DNA of 64,000 nucleotides from Pedobacter sp. SYSU D00535 (lineage in GTDB: Bacteria; Bacteroidota; Bacteroidia; Sphingobacteriales; Sphingobacteriaceae). Position numbers and translations under genes: made by a program. This document shows, one piece after another, positions 15,528 to 22,994 of the stretch; within the stretch, counting starts at the first letter, position 1; every line of letters starts with the position of its first letter. The stretch spans positions 62,001 to 126,000 of the forward strand of contig NZ_JAFEWD010000001.1 in assembly GCF_017355855.1 (NCBI RefSeq). The letters are read 5' to 3'. Below the pieces are notes generated by a model. That model did not search any database. It was not told the origin of the DNA and saw only the letters and a list, made by a program, of their open reading frames with translations.

Positions 15528-15674
15528 ATGAAAAAAACACTATTTGCCCTTGCCCTCGTAGTTATTGGATTCTCTTCCTGCAAGAAAGAAGAAGAGGTAA
15601 AACCAGCTGAAGGTCAGCCAGAATCAACCGTAATGACCGGCGGAATAGGTGACAAGACATATGGCTGGGATTAA
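15528..15674 (+). CDS. Tiny lipoprotein, copy 3
   Basis: A 48-residue copy differing from copy 2 at one residue (Gly for Ser in the linker AEGQPEST) and at several silent sites. It retains lipobox Cys18 and the TYGWD end. It is the last unit of the array, 73 bases before the M20 dipeptidase gene, with no hairpin terminator between, so readthrough into that gene is possible. Confidence 0.75.
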   Translation: MKKTLFALALVVIGFSSCKKEEEVKPAEGQPESTVMTGGIGDKTYGWD

Positions 15675-15747
15675 ACAGTCTCAAATTTTTTCCTTACCTA
15701 AATCAAACTGCTATGCATGCAGTTATATTTGCTGAAAATAGTCTCGT

Positions 15748-17118
15748 ATGCAAGAAATCAAAAAATACGTAGAGGAAAATAAACAGCGGTTTTTGGATGA
15801 GTTATTCGAGCTGCTGCGTTTTCCGTCGATCAGTGCAGATCCAAAATACAAAGAGGATGTATTAAAAACGGCCGAGTATGTAGCTGCAAAGCTACAGGCA
15901 GCGGGGGCAGAACAGGTAGAAGTGTGCTCCACGGCCGGTTACCCAATTGTATATGGAGAAAAGATAATTGATCCAACCAAACCGACGGTACTGGTGTACG
16001 GGCATTATGATGTACAACCAGCGGATCCTTTGGAGCTTTGGGAAACTCCTCCCTTTGAGCCGACGATAAGAGAGGGGAAGATATTCGCCCGGGGAGCCTG
16101 CGACGACAAAGGTCAATTTTACATGCATGTGAAAGCATTTGAAATCATGATGCAAACCAACTCGCTTCCGTGCAATATCAAATTTATGATTGAAGGAGAA
16201 GAGGAAGTCGGGTCGAGCAATCTGGATAAGTTTGTGGCGGCAAATAAAGAACGATTAAAGGCGGATGTGGTCCTTATTTCTGATACTGCCATGATCAGTC
16301 TGGAAAATCCTTCCCTGGAGACCGGTTTGCGTGGCTTGTCGTACCTGGAGGTAGAGGTTACAGGCCCTAATCGGGACTTGCACTCGGGCGTTTACGGCGG
16401 TGTAGTGGCTAATCCGGCAACTATCCTTTGCCAGATGATTGCCTCTTTACACGACCAGAATAATCATATCACCATTCCTGGTTTCTATGACGACGTGGAA
16501 AGTCTGACGGAGGAAGAGCGGGAGATGTTAAACGCAGCTCCTTATAACGAAGAGGTATATAAAAAGGACTTAGGCGTGGAGGATGTATGGGGCGAACTTG
16601 GTTACACAACCATCGAACGAACCGGCATACGGCCAACATTAGAGGTAAATGGTATCTGGGGGGGGTACATTGGAGAGGGGGCAAAAACGGTTCTTCCGTC
16701 CAAGGCTTACGCCAAGATCTCAATGCGATTGGTTCCCAATCAGAGCTCAGAAAAAATCACACAATTATTTAAACAACACTTCGAAAATATTGCACCGAAA
16801 TCGGTGAAGGTGAAAGTAAGTCCGCATCATGGGGGAGAGCCTGTAGTTACTCCTACAGACAGTGTTGCATTCCGGGCTGCAGAAAAAGCAATAGAGGAAT
16901 CATTTGGTAAGAAGCCGATTCCTACACGGGGTGGTGGAAGTATTCCTATTGTAGCGCTGTTTGAAAGGGAACTTCAAATTAAAACAGTATTGATGGGCTT
17001 CGGACTGGATAGCGATAACCTGCATTCGCCCAATGAGAAATACGATATCGCCAACTACTTCAAGGGGATAGAGACCATTCCTTTGTTCCATAAATACTTT
17101 GCCGAACTGAGCAAGTAA
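15748..17118 (+). CDS. M20 family dipeptidase
   Basis: A 456-residue cytoplasmic metallopeptidase of the M20 (carnosinase/CNDP-like) group. The metal and catalytic motifs are visible: GHYDVQP with His86 and Asp88, ACDDKGQ with the bridging Asp at 119, EGEEEVGSSN with Glu151-Glu152, and DNLHSP near the end with the last His ligand. The lid domain carries DLHSGVYGG. The protein would cleave dipeptides with two bound metal ions. Length and motifs are normal. A strong bidirectional terminator follows. Confidence 0.93.
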   Translation: MQEIKKYVEENKQRFLDELFELLRFPSISADPKYKEDVLKTAEYVAAKLQAAGAEQVEVCSTAGYPIVYGEKIIDPTKPTVLVYGHYDVQPADPLELWETPPFEPTIREGKIFARGACDDKGQFYMHVKAFEIMMQTNSLPCNIKFMIEGEEEVGSSNLDKFVAANKERLKADVVLISDTAMISLENPSLETGLRGLSYLEVEVTGPNRDLHSGVYGGVVANPATILCQMIASLHDQNNHITIPGFYDDVESLTEEEREMLNAAPYNEEVYKKDLGVEDVWGELGYTTIERTGIRPTLEVNGIWGGYIGEGAKTVLPSKAYAKISMRLVPNQSSEKITQLFKQHFENIAPKSVKVKVSPHHGGEPVVTPTDSVAFRAAEKAIEESFGKKPIPTRGGGSIPIVALFERELQIKTVLMGFGLDSDNLHSPNEKYDIANYFKGIETIPLFHKYFAELSK

Positions 17119-17126
17119 TAGACAAA

Positions 17127-17156
17127 GAAGCCGCCATATAAAGGCGGCTTCTTCGT
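17127..17156. terminator. Bidirectional terminator
   Basis: GAAGCCGCC and GGCGGCTTC form a 9-bp GC-rich stem with loop ATATAAA, followed by TTCGTTT. It lies between the convergent M20 and SRAP-like genes and probably serves both. Confidence 0.8.
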
Positions 17157-17693
17157 TTAAACGCGATTCAGTATTTCTTTCTTCTGCAAGTCATCAGTAG
17201 GGTGAAGCCAAGCCTGCACTTCTTCTTCCTTTAAAAACAGTGGCACTCTCTCAAGCTCGGAAGGCGCTTCGTGAGGAGCTGCCTCCGTCAGAAAGGTACA
17301 GCTGTATAGGGTGGTGGCCATTAAAGGGTCCTCGGTAGCATCCCAAACAGCCGCGATGTAAGCAGGTGAACCACCATAAGGATTATACGACGTCCGACTT
17401 CCTTCCTGGTCCAGCTTATCATACGAGTTACAAATAATCACACAGTATTTTTTTCCTTCGATCTTCTGGAGCAGTTCCTCACGATCGAAATGTTCTGAAA
17501 GTCCATCCTCCGAATTTTTATTTAAAGGAAAATACTGCAGGCGCCCGGGGCAGTCATCCGTGATAACAGGGACAGAGTAGCTGTAAGTGGCCTCAGGTTC
17601 GGCCATTTCCAGTTGTCCGTCGTACTCTAAACCCAGTTTTTGCATAATGACACCCGTTGCCGGGATGTTCAGTTTTTCTTCAATAGAATTCAT
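17157..17693 (-). CDS. SRAP-like protein lacking the catalytic Cys2
   Basis: A 178-residue protein. The C-terminal half reads like an SOS response-associated peptidase (SRAP/YedK) fold: PAYIAAVWDATED, then TTLYSCTFLTEA, then APSELERVPLFLKEEEVQAWL, the equivalent of the family's 'HDRMPVIL...WL' end. SRAP proteins crosslink to abasic sites in single-stranded DNA through Cys2. Here residue 2 is Asn and the usual N-terminal motif is absent, so this could be a degenerate or repurposed member. The assignment rests on the C-terminal pattern only. It ends on the terminator shared with the M20 gene. Confidence 0.5.
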   Translation of the reverse strand: MNSIEEKLNIPATGVIMQKLGLEYDGQLEMAEPEATYSYSVPVITDDCPGRLQYFPLNKNSEDGLSEHFDREELLQKIEGKKYCVIICNSYDKLDQEGSRTSYNPYGGSPAYIAAVWDATEDPLMATTLYSCTFLTEAAPHEAPSELERVPLFLKEEEVQAWLHPTDDLQKKEILNRV

Positions 17694-17838
17694 AGTTTCT
17701 TTAACATATCACACTCTTTTTTGTTATTAACAAGAGCGCAAGCAAATTGCTCGGAAGAGAAATTTCATTTCAATTAATTGGCATAAGAATTGGTAAACTT
17801 TCTATAATTAATTAAACATCTATCTAACAAGAAACATT

Positions 17839-18078
17839 ATGGCAACTAATTTCAATCCTGAACACTCAGAAGGTCCTGTAGCGAGAGCAATTGAAGAGCA
17901 AACTGCAAAACTTCCTTCAGACCTGTTCCTGTGGACTGCCGGCGCTGCGATTGCAACGTCATTAGTACTGCAGGTAATAGGTAAAAAGCCTAAAAGTCTA
18001 TTTGTTGGCCAATGGGTTGCACCATTCCTGCTTTTAGGTCTTTACAATAAATTAGTTAAGTTGGAAGGACACGACTAA
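17839..18078 (+). CDS. Small conserved membrane protein
   Basis: A 79-residue protein, MATNFNPEHSEGPVARAIEE at the N-terminus, with two hydrophobic segments (about 30-47 and 54-71). It looks like a small inner-membrane protein with its soluble N-terminus on one side. I recall similar short proteins in Sphingobacteriales but no function. It has its own terminator 8 bases downstream and stands alone between two leftward/rightward units. Confidence 0.65.
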   Translation: MATNFNPEHSEGPVARAIEEQTAKLPSDLFLWTAGAAIATSLVLQVIGKKPKSLFVGQWVAPFLLLGLYNKLVKLEGHD

Positions 18079-18085
18079 CAGTAAG

Positions 18086-18120
18086 AGAGCCGGTATTTTT
18101 TATCGGCTCTTTTCATTTTT
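18086..18120 (+). terminator. Intrinsic terminator
   Basis: A 10-bp stem AGAGCCGGTA/TATCGGCTCT with a T5 loop, followed by TTTCATTTTT, directly after the small membrane protein gene. Confidence 0.85.
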
Positions 18121-18367
18121 ACACAATGTCAAGCCTGTGATGGTAGTTTATGCAGCAGCTATTACTTTAGCCGCATAATCTCGGCTACATAGATACTACA
18201 ATCCACTCAGCGCCAACTATCCCTTGCTTTCATCTTTCAATCCTGACTTGCAGTATTACTTTCGCCCAGTCGAAGGAGGAGACCGAAGAAAAGGGAAGTC
18301 ACAATTCTCGTATTTAGCCGGCTAAATCATATTCTTTTCCACTACTTTTGCAGCTTTGGAAATACTT

Positions 18368-19258
18368 ATGATTTATAACAAGGCACTTACTTTTACGCTT
18401 TTAGCCTCTTTATTTTTGGCCACTGCCTGCCAGCAAAGCAAAACAGTTAGTTCGGAGAACAACAACGAGAACGCGGCAGTCGCGGACAGTATCGGCGCTG
18501 CTTCTGCACCCGTTCAGCAAGCAAGGACCCAACAGGAACGAAAGCCGGCAGACGCAGCCACCATTCTTGCCAGAAAGCAGGTACCTATCTTGTGTTACCA
18601 CCAGGTGAGGGATTGGAGAGCCACCGATTCTAAGACAGCTAAAGATTACATTACCCCGGTAAGTACCTTCAAGCAACATATTAAAATGCTTGCAGACAGT
18701 GGTTATCAGACGGTTCTTCCTGATCAGGTTTACAATTACCTGTTGTATGGAGATCCACTTCCAGCAAAGCCCGTGATGATAACATTTGATGATACGGATC
18801 TGGATCAGTTTACCGTTGCTGCTCCTGAGTTGAAGAAGTACGGTTTCAAAGCCGTCTATTTCATCATGACCGTTTCCATTGGCCGCATGGGAAAATATAA
18901 GTACATGAATAGTGAGCAAATTAAACAACTATCGGACGAAGGAAATGTGATCGGTAGCCATACATATGATCATAAAAACGTGAAGAAATATGTAGCGGAA
19001 GACTGGGTGCAACAAATAGAAAAACCAACAAAGCGACTGGAAGAAATTACAGGCAAGAAGATCGAGTACTTTGCTTATCCCTTTGGCTTGTGGAACGAGC
19101 AAGCGATACCAGAACTTAAAAAAAGAGGCTTTAAAGCCGCGTTTATCCTCTCGACTAAAAGAGATGAGAACGATCCCTTATATACCATTAGAAGAATCAT
19201 TGCCAGCGGTTACTGGAGTGCTAAATCACTTCATAACAGTATGGTTAATAGTTTTTAG
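18368..19258 (+). CDS. Polysaccharide deacetylase family lipoprotein
   Basis: A 296-residue protein with a lipoprotein signal ending ATAC (Cys21), then an Asn/Ala-rich linker and a NodB-type domain (about residues 75-290). Motifs: PILCYHQV, TFDDTDLDQF (motif 1, where TFDDG is usual), GSHTYDHKN (motif 2 with the two metal His), and AYPFGLWN (motif 3). It should remove acetyl groups from a cell-surface or peptidoglycan-related polysaccharide outside the cytoplasm. A TTG start 12 bases upstream is possible but ATG 18368 directly precedes the signal peptide. A 9-bp terminator follows. Confidence 0.88.
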   Translation: MIYNKALTFTLLASLFLATACQQSKTVSSENNNENAAVADSIGAASAPVQQARTQQERKPADAATILARKQVPILCYHQVRDWRATDSKTAKDYITPVSTFKQHIKMLADSGYQTVLPDQVYNYLLYGDPLPAKPVMITFDDTDLDQFTVAAPELKKYGFKAVYFIMTVSIGRMGKYKYMNSEQIKQLSDEGNVIGSHTYDHKNVKKYVAEDWVQQIEKPTKRLEEITGKKIEYFAYPFGLWNEQAIPELKKRGFKAAFILSTKRDENDPLYTIRRIIASGYWSAKSLHNSMVNSF

Positions 19259-19265
19259 TAGGACG

Positions 19266-19291
19266 AAGGCTGAAGAAATTCAGCCTTTTAT
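19266..19291 (+). terminator. Intrinsic terminator with GAAA loop
   Basis: A perfect 9-bp stem AAGGCTGAA/TTCAGCCTT closed by a GAAA tetraloop and followed by TTATATT, 7 bases after the deacetylase stop. It may also act on the leftward gene ending at 19304. Confidence 0.75.
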
Positions 19292-19303
19292 ATTGATTTA
19301 CTT

Positions 19304-19561
19304 TTAGATATCCTCGTTCAGCTGCTCGTTCAACAGTGCTTTGATTTCATCAATATCCCGCGGGAAACCTTCAGGACTTCCCGGAGCCACCAGGTCTGCA
19401 CTGTCTGTCTCCAGGATCCGTTCCAGATCCTCACGATCAGCGGCCAGAATAATCGTCTCGCCACCAGCATTAAAAGAGTCAGAGATACTTGCATCGATCT
19501 CCAACAGGTTGATGATTTTTGTCAGGCTTTCTTCATATTTAGGGGACAATTCAATGTGCAT
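19304..19561 (-). CDS. Small acidic hypothetical protein
   Basis: An 85-residue acidic cytoplasmic protein starting MHIELSPKYEESLTK, with helical segments and a C-terminus rich in Glu and Asp. An upstream in-frame ATG (19615) would add 18 basic residues that fit the rest poorly, so I prefer 19561. No known domain. It is divergent from mnmE, with about 240 bases between the starts. Confidence 0.5.
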   Translation of the reverse strand: MHIELSPKYEESLTKIINLLEIDASISDSFNAGGETIILAADREDLERILETDSADLVAPGSPEGFPRDIDEIKALLNEQLNEDI

Positions 19562-19798
19562 AAGCGGACGTTTCTTTTGAGGATTAACAATTCGAAGCCG
19601 AAAACGTTCGTACAAAACTGTCTCAAATTATCCTGGTCAGAATTGGCTCGCGGGTTTCTGCTTCCCGTCGTCACCACTGATTGGGCTAGCAACAGCCAGA
19701 TTCTTTTATCATATGAGTAGATGAGGCGATCAGATGAAACAAGCGCAGGAAAGCAACCGCTCTTAGCAAAATATTTGCGAACTTTGCCCGCACTCAGT

Positions 19799-21157
19799 AT
19801 GACAAACTCCGACACTATCGTAGCGCTCGCAACGCCTTCGGGACTAGGCGCAATAGGCGTGATCCGGCTTTCCGGGCCGGACGCAATTGCCATCGCCAAT
19901 AGCGTTTTCAAAGGCAAAAACCTTTCTCAACAGGCATCCCATACCATTCATTTTGGAACAATCCGCGACGGAGAAGCAATCCTCGACGAGGTACTGGTTT
20001 CGCTCTTTATTGCTCCCCACTCTTATACCAGGGAGAACGTGGTAGAAATCTCCACCCATGGGTCGCCCTATATCATCGAAAGTATGATCAAGCTGATGAT
20101 CAGGAAAGGAGCAAGGGCAGCCCAGCCGGGAGAATTTACGCTGCGGGCGTTTCTCAATGGCGGGATGGATTTGTCGCAGGCAGAAGCTGTTGCCGACCTC
20201 ATTGCATCCAACTCTCAGGCTTCTCACCAGGTAGCACTCCAGCAAATGCGAGGCGGCTTTTCAAACGAACTGAAGGTGCTTCGCGAGCAGCTGATCAATT
20301 TTGCTTCTCTTATTGAGTTGGAACTCGATTTTTCGGAGGAGGATGTAGAGTTTGCCAACCGCGATCAGTTGAAGCAACTCATCCTGCAGATCACCCGAGT
20401 GTTAACGCGGTTAATTCGCTCCTTCGAACAGGGCAACGTAATGAAGAACGGAGTACCGGTAGTAATTGCCGGAAAACCGAACGTCGGGAAATCAACACTA
20501 CTAAATGCGCTGCTGAATGAGGACCGCGCAATAGTCTCTGACATTGCCGGAACGACCCGGGATACTATCGAAGATGAGATGACGATTGGCGGTATCTTGT
20601 TCCGCTTTATAGATACGGCTGGAATCCGCGAAACGGAGGATTTTATAGAAGCGAAGGGCGTGGAGCGCACGCTCGAAAAAATGAAACAGGCAAAGCTGAT
20701 CATTTACCTGGTGGATCCGTTGCAGAAGCTGGAAGAGATCAGGGAACAGATAAGCGAAGTGGAGCAACTCCAGATTCCCCTCGTAGCAGTAGTGAATAAA
20801 AGCGATCTGCTGAGTCCGCAGGAACAGTATGAGTTCGCCCAGTTGAATCCCAACTTCATCTCGGCCAAAAATAAGGAAGGAATAGACGAACTTAAGGACG
20901 AAATCCTGCGCAAAGTAAACCTGCACAACATCAGCACCGACGATGTGCTGGTAACCAATATCCGACACGTCGAAGCACTCCAGCGAACACTGGATTCCCT
21001 CGAACGCGTCCTTCATGGCATCGACAATCCGGTAACATCCGATTTTCTCGCTATGGACATCAAACAGGCTCTACATTACCTGGGTGAGATTACGGGCACA
21101 GTCACAACAGACGACCTGCTCGATAATATCTTTTCCAAGTTCTGTATCGGCAAATAA
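19799..21157 (+). CDS. mnmE: tRNA modification GTPase MnmE
   Basis: A 452-residue protein, matching the family (E. coli 454). With MnmG it makes the 5-carboxymethylaminomethyl group at the wobble uridine of several tRNAs. The N-terminal folate-binding domain starts DTIVALATPSGLGAIGVIRL. The G domain has GKPNVGKSTLLN (G1), TTRDTIEDE (G2), DTAGIRET (G3) and NKSD (G4). The C-terminus is FCIGK with the catalytic Cys. I start at MTNSDTIVA, since the upstream 26 residues are not part of the fold. Confidence 0.96.
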   Translation: MTNSDTIVALATPSGLGAIGVIRLSGPDAIAIANSVFKGKNLSQQASHTIHFGTIRDGEAILDEVLVSLFIAPHSYTRENVVEISTHGSPYIIESMIKLMIRKGARAAQPGEFTLRAFLNGGMDLSQAEAVADLIASNSQASHQVALQQMRGGFSNELKVLREQLINFASLIELELDFSEEDVEFANRDQLKQLILQITRVLTRLIRSFEQGNVMKNGVPVVIAGKPNVGKSTLLNALLNEDRAIVSDIAGTTRDTIEDEMTIGGILFRFIDTAGIRETEDFIEAKGVERTLEKMKQAKLIIYLVDPLQKLEEIREQISEVEQLQIPLVAVVNKSDLLSPQEQYEFAQLNPNFISAKNKEGIDELKDEILRKVNLHNISTDDVLVTNIRHVEALQRTLDSLERVLHGIDNPVTSDFLAMDIKQALHYLGEITGTVTTDDLLDNIFSKFCIGK

Positions 21158-21190
21158 AGGACAGGAACAGATCACTCTCTCCGCCGGTTC

Positions 21191-21559
21191 TTATTTCAGT
21201 TTAGATCCCTGCGATATAAGCTGAGGGGAGCGGGTACTTTTTTTGTACTGGAACGCCGAATAGAGATTAAGATTGCTTTTAAGCAGCTCTTCATTCGAAA
21301 TCTTCCTTTTGCTGACCTCATAACTTTTTACAGAACAGGTTAAAACAAGCGGTTCTTTCGACATCCCCCGTACACGGTACCTTAAGCAATAGCCCGTGTC
21401 TTCAAGCGAGGCGATGACGTTATTCTTAGTGCTGGTTATAAAAACGAGGGTATCACTGCGACCATTCATATAGGTGACGGCAACTTTATACTCTCTCTTT
21501 TTAAAACTCATTGTAATAGCGGCCAATGCCAGCAGGGCGTAGGGAAGAAGCGTTTTCAT
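21191..21559 (-). CDS. Hypothetical secreted protein
   Basis: A 122-residue protein with an N-terminal hydrophobic segment, MKTLLPYALLALAAITMSF, that acts as a signal or anchor, followed by a soluble beta-rich part (VTYMNGRSDTLVFITS). The longer upstream reading frame adds 65 residues without export features and is not used. It is convergent with mnmE. No family recognised. Confidence 0.55.
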   Translation of the reverse strand: MKTLLPYALLALAAITMSFKKREYKVAVTYMNGRSDTLVFITSTKNNVIASLEDTGYCLRYRVRGMSKEPLVLTCSVKSYEVSKRKISNEELLKSNLNLYSAFQYKKSTRSPQLISQGSKLK

Positions 21560-21775
21560 AGATTTCAGAAGTAGATAAAGGGAGAACAGATTGATAAATA
21601 AAATGTTTCTATAGTTAAAAACTTTTTTGGAAGGTATTTTCTCAGTTCTTGTTTTTTTAGTTTTTACTTTAGTCAATTGATTTAAACTGCTCCTGGCTAT
21701 ATCCAGGGGAAAAAGGAATGGTTTATTCGATTCTAGTTTTCCATCCCTCAACAACTAATTATATCTTGGATTTAT

Positions 21776-22891
21776 ATGAAAAAACAGTTCAGCCATTGCA
21801 AGTACCTCCTAAGCTATGCTATACTGCTTGTTAGCTTTTTTCCTGCTTTTTCGCAGAAGAGCCAGGACATGCGCGGAAGTATGTTGTCGCCAAGAAAATC
21901 TAAACAAACGCTCCAGCTAATTTCAGCCGAGAAAGGCCCGGTGATTAAAGCCGATCATCCCGACGTTCTCGCTACCCATAACCGTTCTGGCTTTGAAACC
22001 GGACAGGTAGTGAAGCTGAAGGGAGTGTACCATATGTTCGTAAACGAAATGTTTGAGCGGCCCCATCGCGACCTTCGAATTTCGCATTGGACAAGCCCCG
22101 ACGCCCGGAACTGGAAACGGCAGTCGACAGTAGTCAACAGCGTACCTGGTCGTACCCATACAAATCCGCGTGCCGAAGTCTGGGTGACAGGTGTGGTGTT
22201 TAATGAGGAGGAGAATGCCTGGAATATCTTCTATGTCGCTTACCGGGGAGGAGACGAAAGTAAGGGTGAAATCCCGGGAAGTGATTATCAGGGACGGATT
22301 TGGCGGGCTAAATCAACAATAGCCGGAATTGACGGAATCGCTGGTCCCTATGCAGATATGGGAATCGTACTGGAGCCAGATGCAAATTCCCAGGCCTGGG
22401 AAGGGCAACAGGCAGTAGCCTGCTTTAACCCCTATAAAGTTGGCAACACGTGGTACTCACCCTACGACGGGCACAATTACATCCCCATGACAGGCTGGCC
22501 CACAGGACTTGCCTTCGCGAGTAGTCTGTCCGGTCCATGGACCCGTATGCCGGAAGGCTTTAATCCGCTTCCACTAGCTGAAGTGTTTACCGAAAATGAA
22601 GTAGTCAGCCGTTTGAAGGATGGTCGTTACCTGATGATCTATGATTCGATGGGGGACCACGAAATCGGCTATAGTTTATCCGAAGATGGAATTCATTGGA
22701 CGAAGGAAACCAGAGTAAAGATTCAGAATCAGCGTAATTTATGGGCGGAGCCCGGCGATCACTACACTCGCACTCCGCTTTGTGCGATTGAGGAAGACGA
22801 TGGTACCTTCACGGTAGTGTATACCGCGATGATGAAAGTGGATGGAAGAAACTTTTACGCCGTTGGTAAATGCGTGCTTGGCTGGAAATAA
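21776..22891 (+). CDS. Secreted beta-propeller glycoside hydrolase-like protein
   Basis: A 371-residue protein with a signal peptide (ending FPAFSQ), then repeated blades of the five-bladed propeller fold shared by GH32, GH43, GH117 and GH130-type enzymes: YHMFVNE, SPDARNWKR, WNIFYVAYRG, TWYSPYDGHNY, RYLMIYDSMGDHEIGYSLS, FTVVYTA. I cannot name the GH family or identify the acid/base pair with confidence. It lies tail to tail with the Sus-type locus on the other strand and may act on the same substrate (inference). Confidence 0.7.
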   Translation: MKKQFSHCKYLLSYAILLVSFFPAFSQKSQDMRGSMLSPRKSKQTLQLISAEKGPVIKADHPDVLATHNRSGFETGQVVKLKGVYHMFVNEMFERPHRDLRISHWTSPDARNWKRQSTVVNSVPGRTHTNPRAEVWVTGVVFNEEENAWNIFYVAYRGGDESKGEIPGSDYQGRIWRAKSTIAGIDGIAGPYADMGIVLEPDANSQAWEGQQAVACFNPYKVGNTWYSPYDGHNYIPMTGWPTGLAFASSLSGPWTRMPEGFNPLPLAEVFTENEVVSRLKDGRYLMIYDSMGDHEIGYSLSEDGIHWTKETRVKIQNQRNLWAEPGDHYTRTPLCAIEEDDGTFTVVYTAMMKVDGRNFYAVGKCVLGWK

Positions 22892-22957
22892 CTAAATCGA
22901 AGAAGAACTTTTACTGGCAGATGAGAAGGAGTGGAGCAGATTTGGAAAAAACTAATG

Positions 22958-22985
22958 AAGGCTGTCTCACGACAGCCTTTATTAG
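22958..22985. terminator. Bidirectional terminator
   Basis: AAGGCTGTC and GACAGCCTT pair in a 9-bp stem with loop TCAC, between the convergent propeller enzyme and metallophosphoesterase genes. A-rich on the left side, T-rich on the right. Confidence 0.7.
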
Positions 22986-22994
22986 TCCAACTTA

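Larger units (their letters stand above)
15011..15674 (+). repeat. Tandem array of a ~195-bp unit carrying a tiny lipoprotein gene
   Basis: Four direct copies are nearly identical in both coding and spacer parts. Copy 0 is truncated at its 5' end (15011-15108). Copies 1-3 start at 15138, 15334 and 15528, giving spacings of 196 and 194 bases. Each spacer ends with a close relative of AAACAGACTAAGAACATG. The near identity at silent sites indicates recent duplication or gene conversion. Confidence 0.9.

Noticed and set aside
15011-15674. CRISPR-like or noncoding tandem repeat
   Set aside because: The unit is about 195 bp and holds an intact coding frame with a signal peptide and conserved codons. 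It is a gene array.
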